DNA of 64,000 nt from Lentzea albidocapillata subsp. violacea (GCF_900100275.1 NZ_FNET01000003.1:124001-188000); one strand, 5' to 3'; shown: positions 36,868-45,873, counted from the first letter of the stretch. The notes: generated by a model from the sequence alone, not told the origin. Translations and numbers: made by a program.

Positions 36868-37538
36868 GCCGACACCCCTGCCGCGATGCGCCCGTCCTGG
36901 ATCTCGACGACGCGCAGCGCCCGATCCGCGATCGCCTTGTCGTGCGTGACGATGACGACGGCCGCGCCGGTCTCCTCCGCGGCCTGCAGGAGCGCGGTCA
37001 TCATCTCCTGGCCGGTGCGCGTGTCGAGGGCGCCGGTCGGCTCGTCCGCGAAGATCACCCGCGGCCGGTGGGCCAGGGCCCGCGCGATCGCGACGCGCTG
37101 CGCCTGCCCGCCCGAGAGCTGGCTCGGCAGCCGCTTCTCCAGTCCCTGCAGGCCGAGCCGCGCGAGCCACAGCCGTGCCGCGCCGAGCGACTCCTCGCGC
37201 GAGCCGCCGGCGAGCAGCATCGGCAGCGCCGCGTTCTCCTCGGCGGTCAGCTCGGCCACGAGCATCCCCGACTGGAAGACGAACCCGAACGCCGTGCGCC
37301 GCAACGCGCTGCGTCCCGTCTCGTTCAGTTCGCCGATCGCGCGCCCGTCGAGGAACACCTCGCCGCCGTCGGCGCGCAGGATGCCGGACAGCACGTGCAG
37401 GAGCGTCGTCTTGCCGGAGCCGGACGGACCGACGACCGCCAGCACGTCCCCGGCCTTGATGTCGATGTCCACCCCGGCGAGCGCGTGCACGTCGCCGTAG
37501 GTCTTGAGCAGGCCACGAGCGGCCAGAACCGAATTCAT
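36864..37538 (-). CDS. ABC transporter ATPase (MacB/LolD type)
   Basis: 224 residues. Walker A GPSGSGKTT near residue 38, Q-loop FQSGML, signature LSGGQAQRVAIARAL, Walker B VIFADEPTGALD, switch His THD. The ADEPTGALD form is typical of the MacB/LolD/FtsE branch that pairs with FtsX-like permeases, here the next gene. TTGAGGAC precedes the ATG. Divergent from the histidine-kinase gene about 108 bases away. Confidence 0.95.
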   Translation of the reverse strand: MNSVLAARGLLKTYGDVHALAGVDIDIKAGDVLAVVGPSGSGKTTLLHVLSGILRADGGEVFLDGRAIGELNETGRSALRRTAFGFVFQSGMLVAELTAEENAALPMLLAGGSREESLGAARLWLARLGLQGLEKRLPSQLSGGQAQRVAIARALAHRPRVIFADEPTGALDTRTGQEMMTALLQAAEETGAAVVIVTHDKAIADRALRVVEIQDGRIAAGVSA

Positions 37539-37646
37539 GTCCTCAAGGTGCCGTGCGCGGAGCCGTAAAACCTCAGCCTTGACGACACACCGGATCAGCC
37601 GGATGACCGAGGCCGTAGAGGTGTGGTGGTCCTACCGTTGTCTCCC

Positions 37647-38780
37647 GTGGACAGTCATCGGGGCCAATGGCCGATCGCCGCCGTTCTCGCCTTGCTGATG
37701 CTCGGCGAGCTTCTTCTGATGAGCGGGGGCGGCAGCGCCGAGGCGCTCGTGTGGCTGTTGAGCGTGCCGGTGTGCATCGTGGCCGTCACCTCGTTCAAGT
37801 CGCGTGCCTTCACGATCCCCGTGGCCGTCGCGTCGATCTTCGTGTCGTCGTTCGTCATCCGGACGTTCAGCGTGGACCTGCCGACCCTGCTGAGCCCGCT
37901 GACCGTCGCCGAGACCGCCGCGTGCCTGGTCATCACGGCCGTCGTCGTGCGGGAGGAACCGCGCCGGTCCGCCACGTGGTCGGTGGGCTCGCTGGTCGCC
38001 GTAAGCTTCTTCGCCGCCATCGTCCGCGACAACTGGATCTCCGGCAGCAACTACAACGAGATGCTCGGCTCGCTCGTCCTGGGCTTCACGGCCGTCGGCA
38101 CCGGCCTGTACTTCCGCGCCCGCGACACCGAGAGCGGCCGGCTCATCGCCGCCGCCGTCACCGACGCGCAGAAAGAAGAACGCATCGCCCTGGCCCGCGA
38201 ACTCCACGACGTCGTCGCCCACCACGTGACGGGCATGCTCGTGCAGGCCCAGGCCGCGCTGGAGGTCTCCGACGACGACCCGCACGCCGCCCACCGGCTG
38301 CTGCCCGGCATCGTCCGTTCGGGCACCGAGGCACTGGGAGCGATGCGCCGCCTCGTCGGCACGCTGCGCCAGGGCGAGAACGAGGCAGCCACCACCGACC
38401 TCGCCGCCGACGTCATCGCGGCCGTCGAACGCACCCGTGAGCTCGGCTTCGAGACCCGCCTGCGCATCGACCTGCCCCCCGGCGAGGTGGCCCCCGAGCT
38501 CGGCCGCTCGGTGTTGCGCCTGGTCCAGGAGTCGCTCACCAACGTGCACAAACACGCCGTGTCGCCCACCATGATCGACGTGGAGATCTCGCGGACGTCC
38601 AGCGGGGCGTTGCGGGTGATCGTGGCCGACGACGGTCAGCTGCACGAGCTGAACCAGGGTGGCTACGGTCTCGTAGGCATGCGTGAGAGGGTCGACCTGC
38701 TCGGTGGCCTGTTCTCGGCGGGCCCGCGTGAGAACGGCTGGCAGGTGCTCGCCGAGCTACCCCTGGAGAGGACGAAGTGA
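37647..38780 (+). CDS. Two-component sensor histidine kinase (NarL-partner type)
   Basis: About 377 residues. Some five membrane helices span residues 10-165. The dimerisation/phosphoacceptor domain is HisKA_3 with ARELHDVVAHHVTGM (His in ELHD). The ATP-binding domain has QESLTNVHKHA (N box), DDG, and GYGLVGMRERVDLLGG (G2 box). With little extracytoplasmic loop, this is an intramembrane-sensing type, often tied to cell-envelope stress. GTG at 37647 is chosen: TACCGT at 37633-37638 sits where a -10 would give a leaderless mRNA. GTG at 37623 is the longer alternative. GTGA overlap with the response regulator gene. Confidence 0.9.
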   Translation: MDSHRGQWPIAAVLALLMLGELLLMSGGGSAEALVWLLSVPVCIVAVTSFKSRAFTIPVAVASIFVSSFVIRTFSVDLPTLLSPLTVAETAACLVITAVVVREEPRRSATWSVGSLVAVSFFAAIVRDNWISGSNYNEMLGSLVLGFTAVGTGLYFRARDTESGRLIAAAVTDAQKEERIALARELHDVVAHHVTGMLVQAQAALEVSDDDPHAAHRLLPGIVRSGTEALGAMRRLVGTLRQGENEAATTDLAADVIAAVERTRELGFETRLRIDLPPGEVAPELGRSVLRLVQESLTNVHKHAVSPTMIDVEISRTSSGALRVIVADDGQLHELNQGGYGLVGMRERVDLLGGLFSAGPRENGWQVLAELPLERTK

Positions 38781-39403
38781 TCTCGGTTCTCATCGCCGAC
38801 GACCAGGAGATGGTCCGGGTCGGGTTTCGGATGATCCTGGAGAAGCAGCCGGACATCACCGTCGTCGCGGACGTCCCCGACGGAATCGCGGCCGTCACCG
38901 CCGCCCGTGAGCTCAAGCCCGACGTGGCGTTGCTGGACATCCGCATGCCGGGGCTCGACGGGCTCGAGGTGACCAAGAAGCTGTCGCCGACCACGAAGGT
39001 CGTCGTGGTGACGACGTTCGACCTGGACGAGTACGTCCACACGGCACTGGAGAACGGCGCTTCCGGGTTCCTGACCAAGGACGCCGGTCCGGCGTTGCTC
39101 GTCGAGGCCGTCCGCGCCGCGGCCGCGGGGAACGCGCTGATCTCGCCCCAGGTGACCGTGCGGATGCTGGAGCACTTCGCCCGGCCCGCCCAGCGGCCCG
39201 ACCTGTCGCTGCTGACGGCTCGGGAGCAGGACGTGGTCCGGGAGGTGGCTCGTGGCCTCAGCAACCAGGAGATCGCGTCGTCGCTGTTCCTGTCGCTGTC
39301 CACGGTGAAGACCCACCTGGCCTCGGTGCAGACGAAGCTGAACGTGCGCAACCGCGTCGGGATCGCCTCGTGGGCGTGGAGGGCAGGGCTGGTGCACTCG
39401 TGA
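38777..39403 (+). CDS. NarL/LuxR-family response regulator
   Basis: 208 residues. The receiver domain has ADDQEMVR acidic residues, phosphoacceptor Asp in VALLDIRMPGLDG, and the conserved Thr and Lys (VVTTFD, LTKDA). The LuxR-type HTH has LTAREQDVVREVARGLSNQEIASSLFLSLSTVKTHL. Start and stop both overlap neighbours (GTGA with the kinase, GTGA with the HhH gene), so all three are co-translated. The likely target is the divergent ABC exporter, by position. Confidence 0.95.
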   Translation: MISVLIADDQEMVRVGFRMILEKQPDITVVADVPDGIAAVTAARELKPDVALLDIRMPGLDGLEVTKKLSPTTKVVVVTTFDLDEYVHTALENGASGFLTKDAGPALLVEAVRAAAAGNALISPQVTVRMLEHFARPAQRPDLSLLTAREQDVVREVARGLSNQEIASSLFLSLSTVKTHLASVQTKLNVRNRVGIASWAWRAGLVHS

Positions 39404-39606
39404 GCGAGCAGCCCGGATCCGAGTTCCCGCGCGCCATCGGCAAGGTCGCCAACCGCGAGCTGGTCGCGAACGGGTACACGACGTACGACTCGCTGACCGA
39501 GGTGTCGGCGAGGACGCTGCTGCAGATCCACGGCATCGGACCGAAGGCCGTCCGGATCCTGGGGGAGGAGCTGGCGGCGCAGGGCAAGGCCTACGCCGCC
39601 GACTGA
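39400..39606 (+). CDS. Small helix-hairpin-helix protein
   Basis: 68 residues from GTG at 39400. The C-terminal two thirds is a helix-hairpin-helix pair: ANRELVANGYTTYDSLTEVS followed by LLQIHGIGPKAVRILGEEL, with the canonical hIGPKA hairpin that binds DNA backbone non-specifically. Small actinobacterial proteins like this are common but not characterised. Here it is translationally coupled to a response regulator, an unusual place that suggests joint expression. It converges on the aldehyde dehydrogenase operon with three bases between stops. Confidence 0.8.
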   Translation: MSEQPGSEFPRAIGKVANRELVANGYTTYDSLTEVSARTLLQIHGIGPKAVRILGEELAAQGKAYAAD

Positions 39607-39609
39607 GGG

Positions 39610-40473
39610 CTACACACCCATCGGGTGCCAGACCGTCTTCGTCTCCAGGTACGCGCGCAGGCGGGACATGTCGGGCGTGGCCGCGAAGTCCTCGTTCTGC
39701 TTGTTGCGCAGCACGCGCTTCACGGTGCCCGCCGCCGACCGCTCCAGGTCCGCGCGGATCGACTCCGGCGCCCCGGTCAGGTCCAGCGCGTTCACGTCAC
39801 CGTGTGAGGCGAGCCACGGGGCGATCTCCGCCGTGCGCCCGGTGATGATGTTGACCACGCCGCCGGGGACGTCACTCGTGGCCAGCACCTCGGACAGCGT
39901 GATGGCGGGGAGCGGGCGGTCCTGCGAGGTGATGACCACGCAGGTGTTGCCGGAGGCGATCACCGGTGCGATCACCGAGATCAGGCCCAGCAACGACGAC
40001 TGCTGCGGGGCCAGCACGGCGACCACGCCCGTCGGTTCCGGGGTGGAGAACGAGAAGTACGGGCCCGCCACCGGGTTCGAGGAACCCAGCACGGCCGCGA
40101 TCTTGTCGGTCCAGCCCGCGTACCAGACCCAGCGGTCGATGGCGGTGTCCACGAGGGACTGCGCCTTCTTCGCCGGGACGCCCTCCGAGGTGGCGACCTC
40201 GGCGATGAACTGCTCGCGGCGGCCTTCCAGCACCTCGGCCACCCGGTACAGGACCTGGCCGCGGTTGTAGGCCGTGGTGCCGGACCACCCTGCGAAAGCC
40301 TTGCGGGCGGCGGAGACCGCGTCCCGCGCGTCCTTGCGGGACCCCTGGGCGGCGTTCGCGAGGAACGTGCCCTTCGCGTCCGTCACCGGGTAGCTGCGGC
40401 CCGACTCGGAGCGCGGGAACTTGCCGCCGATGTAGAGCTTGTAGGTCTTCGCGACCGTGATGCGATCAGACAT
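39610..40473 (-). CDS. Truncated, catalytically dead aldehyde dehydrogenase homologue
   Basis: 287 residues from ATG at 40473. It matches the first part of the ALDH fold (YIGGKFPRSESGRSYPVTDAKG, ARKAFAGWSGTTAYNRGQVLYRVAEVLEGR) and some of the NAD-binding region (GLISVIAPVIASGNTCVVI). The PWN asparagine is absent (APQQSS), the K-P-x-E lysine is absent (TSQDRP), the general-base Glu of ELGG is absent, and there is no catalytic Cys domain. It overlaps the full-length ALDH gene by eight bases. A full ALDH plus a shortened inactive one is the domain plan of ALDH16 proteins, here on two polypeptides. Probably a structural partner. Confidence 0.82.
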   Translation of the reverse strand: MSDRITVAKTYKLYIGGKFPRSESGRSYPVTDAKGTFLANAAQGSRKDARDAVSAARKAFAGWSGTTAYNRGQVLYRVAEVLEGRREQFIAEVATSEGVPAKKAQSLVDTAIDRWVWYAGWTDKIAAVLGSSNPVAGPYFSFSTPEPTGVVAVLAPQQSSLLGLISVIAPVIASGNTCVVITSQDRPLPAITLSEVLATSDVPGGVVNIITGRTAEIAPWLASHGDVNALDLTGAPESIRADLERSAAGTVKRVLRNKQNEDFAATPDMSRLRAYLETKTVWHPMGV

Positions 40474-41893
40474 CGAGGTAGGCCTCCAGACCGGTGCGGC
40501 CGCCCTCACGGCCGAAGCCCGACTCCTGGTACCCGCCGAACGGGGCGGTCGGGTCGAAGCGGTTGAACGTGTTGGACCAGACGACGCCGGCGCGCAGGCG
40601 TTGTGCCATCCAGAGAATGCGCGAGCCCTTGTCGGTCCAGACACCGGCGGACAGGCCGTACGGCGTGTTGTTCGCCTTGGCCACGGCCTCTTCCGGCGTG
40701 CGGAAGGTCAGGACGGACAGCACCGGGCCGAAGATCTCCTCGCGGGCGATGCGCATCGCCTGCGACACCCCGGAGAAGACGGTCGGGGCGAAGAAGAAAC
40801 CCTTGTCCGGCAACGAGCACTCCGACGTCCAGCGGGTGGCGCCCTCGGCCTCGCCCGACTCGGTCAGCTCCTTGATCTTGGTGAGCTGCTCGCGGGAGTT
40901 GATCGCGCCGACGTCGGTGTTCTTGTCCAGCGGGTCGCCGACCCGCAGCGTGCTGACGCGTGCGTGCAGCTTCTCGATCAGCTCGTCGGCGATGGACTCC
41001 TGGACCAGCAGCCGGGATCCGGCGCAGCAGACGTGGCCCTGGTTGAAGAAGATGCCGTTGACGATGCCCTCGACGGCCTGGTCGAGCGGCGCGTCGTCGA
41101 ACACGATGTTCGCCGCCTTGCCGCCCAGTTCCAGCGTGAGCTTCTTCGACGTGCCCGCGAGCTGGCCCTGGATGACCTTGCCGACGTCGGTCGAGCCGGT
41201 GAAGGCGACCTTGTTGACGTCCGTGTGCCCGACCAGCGCGGCACCGACGTCACCGGCACCGGGGATGATGTTGACGACACCCGGCGGCAGGTCGCACTGC
41301 TGGATGATGTCCGCGAGCACCAGCGCGGTCAGCGGGGTGGTCTCGGCGGGCTTGAGCACGACCGTGTTGCCGCACGCCAGCGCCGGCGCGATCTTCCACG
41401 CGGCCATCAGCAGCGGGAAGTTCCACGGGATCACCTGGCCCGCGACGCCCAGCGGCTTCGGGTCCGGACCGTGGCCCGCGTAGCCGAGCTTGTCCGCCCA
41501 GCCCGCGTGGTAGAAGAAGTGCGAGGCCGCCGTCGGGACGTCGACGTCGCGCGACTCCTTGATCGGCTTGCCGTTGTCGAGCGACTCCAGCACCGCGAGC
41601 TCACGGCCGCGTTCCTGGATCTGCCGCGCGATCCGGTAGATGTACTTGGCCCGCTCGGATCCGGGCATCTTCGACCACACGCGGTCGTAGGCCCTGCGCG
41701 CGGCCTTGACCGCGCTGTCCACATCGGACTCGCTCGCCGTCGAGACCTCCGCGAGCACCTCCTCGGTGGCCGGGTTGATGGTCTTGAGCGGCTCGCCGGA
41801 GCCCTCGACGAACTTGCCGTCGACGAACATCCGGTAGTTCGGCTTGAGGTTCGCGATGTCCCGCGACTCGGGCGCGGGTGCGTATTCCCACAT
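40466..41893 (-). CDS. Aldehyde dehydrogenase
   Basis: 475 residues, NAD(P)-dependent. All catalytic elements are present: Asn158 in IPWNFP, Lys181 in LKPAE, Glu255 in LELGGK and Cys289 in NQGHVCCAGSR. It lies four bases after deoC and overlaps the dead ALDH gene, so the three form one operon. DeoC releases acetaldehyde, which this enzyme could oxidise to acetate, though the substrate is inferred from context. The closest fold plan is the first domain of ALDH16-type proteins. Confidence 0.92.
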   Translation of the reverse strand: MWEYAPAPESRDIANLKPNYRMFVDGKFVEGSGEPLKTINPATEEVLAEVSTASESDVDSAVKAARRAYDRVWSKMPGSERAKYIYRIARQIQERGRELAVLESLDNGKPIKESRDVDVPTAASHFFYHAGWADKLGYAGHGPDPKPLGVAGQVIPWNFPLLMAAWKIAPALACGNTVVLKPAETTPLTALVLADIIQQCDLPPGVVNIIPGAGDVGAALVGHTDVNKVAFTGSTDVGKVIQGQLAGTSKKLTLELGGKAANIVFDDAPLDQAVEGIVNGIFFNQGHVCCAGSRLLVQESIADELIEKLHARVSTLRVGDPLDKNTDVGAINSREQLTKIKELTESGEAEGATRWTSECSLPDKGFFFAPTVFSGVSQAMRIAREEIFGPVLSVLTFRTPEEAVAKANNTPYGLSAGVWTDKGSRILWMAQRLRAGVVWSNTFNRFDPTAPFGGYQESGFGREGGRTGLEAYLDV

Positions 41894-41897
41894 GTCT

Positions 41898-42854
41898 TCA
41901 GTCCACCGTCACGTAGTCCGGGCCGCTGTAGTGGCCGTCCAACTGGGTCCGACGCTGCATGAGCAGGTCGTTGAGCAACGTCGACGCGCCGAACCGGAAC
42001 AGGTTCGGGTCGAGCCACTCCGGACCGGCCACCTCGTGCACGGCCACCAGGTACTTGATCGCGTCCTTGGTCGTGCGGATGCCACCGGCGGGCTTCACCC
42101 CGCGCAGCTCACCCGTCTGGTCCTTCCAGTCCCGCACGGCCTGCAGCATCACGTGCGTCACCGGCAGCGTCGCGGCGGGCTGCACCTTGCCGGTCGACGT
42201 CTTGATGAAGTCACCACCGGCCAGCAGCGCGAGCCACGACGCGCGGCGCACGTTGTCGTACGTCACGAGCTCGCCGGTCTCCAGGATGACCTTGAGGTGC
42301 GCGTCCCCGCACGCCTGTTTGATCTTGACGATCTCCTCGAACACCTGCCCGTACCGGCCGCTCAGGAACGCACCGCGGTCGATCACCATGTCGACCTCGG
42401 CCGCGCCCTGCTCGACGGCGAACCGGGTGTCGGCCAGCTTGATGTCCATCGTGCTGCGGCCACTGGGGAACGCGGTCGCGACGCTGGCGACGTTGATGCC
42501 GGTGCCCACCAGGTCGTCGGCCGCCGTCTTCACCATGTCCGGGTAGACGCAGACAGCCGCGACCTTCGGCACGCCGGGCCGCTCGGGGTCGGGCCGTTTC
42601 GCTTTGGCGGCAAGACTGCGCACCTTGCCGTGCGTGTCCGCGCCTTCGAGCGTGGTGAGGTCGACCATGCTGATCGCCAGGTCGATGGCGTACAGCTTGG
42701 AGGCCTTCTTGATGCTCCGCGTGCCGAGGCCCGCGGCTCGTTGCTCGACGCCGACCTGGTCGACGCCGGGGAGCCCGTGCAGGAAACGCCGCAGCGACGA
42801 TTCGTCGCGCACGGCGTCAGCCAGGGCCGACGGCAGTGTCGTTGGAGCAGCCAT
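41898..42854 (-). CDS. deoC: Deoxyribose-phosphate aldolase
   Basis: Cleaves 2-deoxyribose-5-phosphate to acetaldehyde and glyceraldehyde-3-phosphate. 318 residues, the longer class I form. KVILETGEL carries one active-site Lys and DFIKTSTGK the Schiff-base Lys; VKPAGGIRTTKDA is the phosphate-binding end. DMVIDRGAFLSG and VCVYPDMV are also typical. ATG at 42854 has no ribosome site, but a -10 (TAGACT, 42867-42862) lies seven bases ahead, indicating a leaderless start. Heads the deoC-ALDH-ALDH' operon. Confidence 0.94.
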   Translation of the reverse strand: MAAPTTLPSALADAVRDESSLRRFLHGLPGVDQVGVEQRAAGLGTRSIKKASKLYAIDLAISMVDLTTLEGADTHGKVRSLAAKAKRPDPERPGVPKVAAVCVYPDMVKTAADDLVGTGINVASVATAFPSGRSTMDIKLADTRFAVEQGAAEVDMVIDRGAFLSGRYGQVFEEIVKIKQACGDAHLKVILETGELVTYDNVRRASWLALLAGGDFIKTSTGKVQPAATLPVTHVMLQAVRDWKDQTGELRGVKPAGGIRTTKDAIKYLVAVHEVAGPEWLDPNLFRFGASTLLNDLLMQRRTQLDGHYSGPDYVTVD

Positions 42855-42861
42855 GACCGCG

Positions 42862-42890
42862 AGTCTAAGCGGAATGGGACGCCCGTCCTA
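42862..42890 (-). promoter_or_regulatory. Probable leaderless promoter of deoC
   Basis: -10 TAGACT (42867-42862 on the minus strand), a 17-base spacer to a weak -35 TAGGAC (42890-42885), and seven bases from the -10 to the ATG. Confidence 0.5.
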
Positions 42891-42941
42891 AGTGACGACG
42901 TTTCCGCTGATCAGGCAGCCTTCGAGGGCAGGAAACCGCAG

Positions 42942-42988
42942 GCCCCCGGCGCTCGCTCGGCGCGGAACCTGCGCCCCCGGCGCTCGCT
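42942..42988. repeat. Short direct repeat
   Basis: gcccccggcgctcgct occurs at 42942-42957 and 42973-42988, spaced 31 bases apart, in the gap between deoC and the DUF1707 gene. No gene is visible there. Confidence 0.6.
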
Positions 42989-43038
42989 TGGGCAACACCC
43001 TTCCTGTACTGCCTACTCGTTCAAACACAGTTCCGAAC

Positions 43039-43683
43039 TCACTCCAGCAACTCGCGCAGGATGCCCTTCTTCTTTTTCTTGGGGCCCTTCACCTCCACGG
43101 CGCCCATGATCGCCAGCCCGGTGATCCGCACGGTCGGCGCGCCCGGGATGTGGCGGCGGCTCGGCAGCTGCTCCTCGAACGCGCCCATGAACCCGAACCC
43201 GTCGACCTTGACGTTGATGTCGTCGGGCACCCGGATCTCCACGCCGCCCCAGAACGCGAAGCAGCTGATCGTCACCTCGGCCTCGGCGAAGTTGGCGTGG
43301 GTCAGGTCGATCTCGATGCCGCCCATGATCGCGACGGCGTTGTGCATGCGCGGGACGACCCAGCCGCCCTTGCGGTTGACGCCCGACCAGAACGCCACCG
43401 ACACCGCGCTGCCCGGCTGGCCGCCGATGCGGTCGCTCACCGCCGGCTGGTACTGCGGCACGGCGGGGGTCTGCGGCAGGCCGCTCAGCACCAGGTCCGC
43501 GGTGATGGGGACGAGTTCGCCGTACGTCTTCGCGGCGTAGACCGCGCCGAGCCGCTCGTCCAGTTCATGGATGTCGAGGCGGCCTTCGGCGGTCGCCTTG
43601 TGCAGCACCTGCGCGATCCGTTCCCGGTCCGCGTCCGAGGCGCGCAGGTGACTCTGGTCAGCCGGTACCAGCTCGTCGCTCAC
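43039..43683 (-). CDS. DUF1707 / LiaF-like C-terminal domain protein
   Basis: 214 residues. The N-terminal DUF1707 domain (LRASDADRERIAQVLHKATAEGRLDIHELDERL, KTYGEL) is followed by a Pro-rich linker and a beta-solenoid-like region with repeated IMGGIEIDL, FWGGVEIRVP and IMGAVEV turns, as in LiaF/DUF2154 cell-wall-stress response domains. The C-terminus is Lys-rich (GPKKKKKG). No membrane helix is present, unlike many DUF1707 proteins. Likely a cytoplasmic face component of envelope-stress sensing; inferred only from domain company. Confidence 0.82.
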   Translation of the reverse strand: MSDELVPADQSHLRASDADRERIAQVLHKATAEGRLDIHELDERLGAVYAAKTYGELVPITADLVLSGLPQTPAVPQYQPAVSDRIGGQPGSAVSVAFWSGVNRKGGWVVPRMHNAVAIMGGIEIDLTHANFAEAEVTISCFAFWGGVEIRVPDDINVKVDGFGFMGAFEEQLPSRRHIPGAPTVRITGLAIMGAVEVKGPKKKKKGILRELLE

Positions 43684-43702
43684 CCGATCGAGTCTAAAGC
43701 TC

Positions 43703-43900
43703 TCACTTGCGGTTCGGTGCGTACTTGACGGTGATCGCGAAAGCGATCACGAGGAGTGCGGCGAGTGCCGCCGCGAGTGCGGGGCTGTAGGCCCACGCCA
43801 GCGGAAGCACACCGATCAACACGGCGAGTAACCCCGAAACACCCAGGATGACCAGCGGGGATTCACACAACTGCTGGACGGGCTTCTGTTCGATCGTCAC
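43703..43900 (-). CDS. Small two-pass membrane protein
   Basis: 65 residues: a polar N-terminus (MTIEQKPVQQLCESP), helix VILGVSGLLAVLIGVLPLAW and helix ALAAALAALLVIAFAITV, ending KYAPNRK. Hypothetical. It is 19 bases upstream of the DUF1707 gene on the same strand, so probably cotranscribed with it. GGTACGAACGGTG precedes the ATG without a strong ribosome site. Confidence 0.6.
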   Translation of the reverse strand: MTIEQKPVQQLCESPLVILGVSGLLAVLIGVLPLAWAYSPALAAALAALLVIAFAITVKYAPNRK

Positions 43901-44013
43901 CGTTCGTACCTCCGCGTCTCAACTGGCTATGAGACTTTTCGGAGTCGCTATGTCGATTCTTTACTCCCGGATCGGGTTGTGCGGCCCCCCTGATCAGGTG
44001 GTCGTCGGAAGCC

Positions 44014-45006
44014 TCACGGAGTCGGCCGGCGCACCGGCAGACCGGCCGCCCGGTAGATCGAGTCGATCACCGTCATGTTCTTCACCGCGTCGTCCGCCGT
44101 CGTCGGGAACGGCTTGCCGTGCAGCACGGCGTCGGTGAACGCGTCGAGCTGGTAGTCGTACGTCGCGCGCTTCCCGAACGTCTCCGACGACCTCTTGTCC
44201 TTGAGCTTCAACGACAACCGGTGCACGGTCTGCGGCCCGAGCGGGTTGAGGACGGTCAGCGTGCCGTTCTCGCCGATCGCCTTCATCGACAGCTTGAACA
44301 CCGTCGACGACCACAGCGACGCGTGCACGGAACCTGTGTGGCCGGAGGGGAAACGCAGGGAGGCACGCATCGCGCGGTCGATGGAGGGCCCGCGCAGCAA
44401 CGCTTTCGCCGACCGCACCTCGGGTTCTTCGCCTCCCAGTAGTCGTGCCATGTGCACGGCGTAGCAGCCGGCGTCCATCATCGCGCCGCCCGCGAGCGAG
44501 TAGTCGTAACGGATGTTGGAGAACATCGGCAGCGGGAAGCAGACCGAAGCCTCGACGTGCCGCAAGGGGCCGAGCACGCCGGACCGCATGATCTCGGCGA
44601 CGCGGAGCGCCAGCGGGTGGTAGCGGTAGTGGAACGCCTCCATCACCACCAGGCCGGACGCGTCGGCGGCCCTGGCCACGGACGCGGCTTCGTCGGCGTT
44701 CGCCGTGAACGGCTTCTCACACAGCACGTGTTTGCCCGCCTCCAGCGCGGCCAGCGTCCACTTGCCGTGCAGGCCGTTGGGCAGCGGGTTGTAGACGGCG
44801 TTGACCGCCGGGTCCGCCAGGAGGTCCTCGTACGAGTCGTGCACGCGGGCGATGCCGTGCTTGTCGGCGAACGCCTTGGCTTTGCCGGTCGAGCGCGCGG
44901 CGACCGCCACGACCTCGGCGACCGTCGAGGAGCGGGCCGGGCGGATGACGGCGGCCGGCGTGATCATGGCCGCGCCGAGCACTCCGATGCGCACGTGGTC
45001 TGTCAC
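44014..45006 (-). CDS. Gfo/Idh/MocA-family oxidoreductase
   Basis: 330 residues, NAD(P)-dependent sugar or cyclitol dehydrogenase type. The N-terminal Rossmann motif is [47 protein letters not shown] contains the conserved EKP lysine, followed by [10 protein letters not shown]. The C-terminal domain has [20 protein letters not shown] with the usual G-x-x-x-D-x-GxY/H pattern. GTG at 45006. No neighbouring sugar pathway genes, so the substrate is open. Confidence 0.9.
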   Translation of the reverse strand: MTDHVRIGVLGAAMITPAAVIRPARSSTVAEVVAVAARSTGKAKAFADKHGIARVHDSYEDLLADPAVNAVYNPLPNGLHGKWTLAALEAGKHVLCEKPFTANADEAASVARAADASGLVVMEAFHYRYHPLALRVAEIMRSGVLGPLRHVEASVCFPLPMFSNIRYDYSLAGGAMMDAGCYAVHMARLLGGEEPEVRSAKALLRGPSIDRAMRASLRFPSGHTGSVHASLWSSTVFKLSMKAIGENGTLTVLNPLGPQTVHRLSLKLKDKRSSETFGKRATYDYQLDAFTDAVLHGKPFPTTADDAVKNMTVIDSIYRAAGLPVRRPTP

Positions 45007-45135
45007 GCGGCCGACCCTACACCTCTTCAGTTAACGCCGTTTACTCCATTGGGTCTCTCCGAGTGCACGGTCCACTCAGGACAGGCGGGAACGGTTCGCC
45101 CCAGCTCGCGGCGCCAAGCGGTTACGGTGTCGAGC

Positions 45136-45759
45136 ATGGACGTCCTGGTCGTCGATCATCCACTCGCCAAGGCGAGACTCACAACGATGCGTGACGCGCG
45201 CACGGACAATGCCGCATTCCGTGCCGCGCTGCAGGAACTGACCGTGATGCTGGTCTACGAAGCGATGCGCGAGGCGCCGCTGAAGGAGGACCGCACGCAC
45301 ACCCCGGTAGCTCGTACCACCGGCTACAAGCTCGCGAACCCGCCGTTGCTCGTCCCCGTGCTGCGGGCCGGGCTGGGGATGGCGGACCAGGCGCAGAGGC
45401 TGATCCCGGACGCCCAGATGGGGTTCGTGGGCCTGGCACGCGACGAGGAGACGTTGCTGCCGACGCCGTACATGGAGTCGTTGCCGGAGAACCTCGCCGG
45501 ACGCCCTGTGTTCGTGCTCGACCCGATGCTCGCCACCGGCGGTTCGATGGCGTACACGATCCGCCTGCTGACCCAGCGCGGCGCGACCGACGTGACGGCG
45601 ATCTGCGTGCTCGCGGCGCCCGAGGGGATCAACCACCTCGAGGACTCGACGCTCCCGTGCCGTCTGGTCACGGCCTCGGTCGACGAGCGGTTGAACGACT
45701 CCGGCTTCATCGTGCCCGGGCTGGGCGACGCCGGTGACCGTCTGTACGGAGCGGTTTAG
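45136..45759 (+). CDS. upp: Uracil phosphoribosyltransferase
   Basis: Salvages uracil to UMP with PRPP, 207 residues. Type signatures: [16 protein letters not shown] at the N-terminus, [13 protein letters not shown], and the PRPP loop [14 protein letters not shown]. The C-terminal YGAV matches the family end (GDAGDRLYG). ATG at 45136 has no ribosome site; TACGGT at 45123-45128 lies seven bases before it and may be the -10 of a leaderless transcript. It takes uracil released by DeoA after Cdd action. Confidence 0.96.
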   Translation: MDVLVVDHPLAKARLTTMRDARTDNAAFRAALQELTVMLVYEAMREAPLKEDRTHTPVARTTGYKLANPPLLVPVLRAGLGMADQAQRLIPDAQMGFVGLARDEETLLPTPYMESLPENLAGRPVFVLDPMLATGGSMAYTIRLLTQRGATDVTAICVLAAPEGINHLEDSTLPCRLVTASVDERLNDSGFIVPGLGDAGDRLYGAV

Positions 45760-45783
45760 GACATACCTCCGATCGGACGTAGC

Positions 45784-45799
45784 AGTGGTCTAGACCTCA
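45784..45799 (+). promoter_or_regulatory. DasR-type operator (dre) before the chitinase gene
   Basis: AGTGGTCTAGACCTCA matches the DasR response element consensus ACTGGTCTAGACCACT at 13 of 16 positions, including the central TGGTCTAGACC. It lies 75 bases before the start. DasR is the GntR-type regulator of aminosugar and chitin use in streptomycetes and relatives. A further half-like GTGGACCACACT is at 45813-45824. Confidence 0.75.
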
Positions 45800-45873
45800 G
45801 GCCTATCGTGCTGTGGACCACACTCGCCGCTGCTCGCCAGAAATTGGCGCCGTGAACTAGGAGGCTCATTTTT

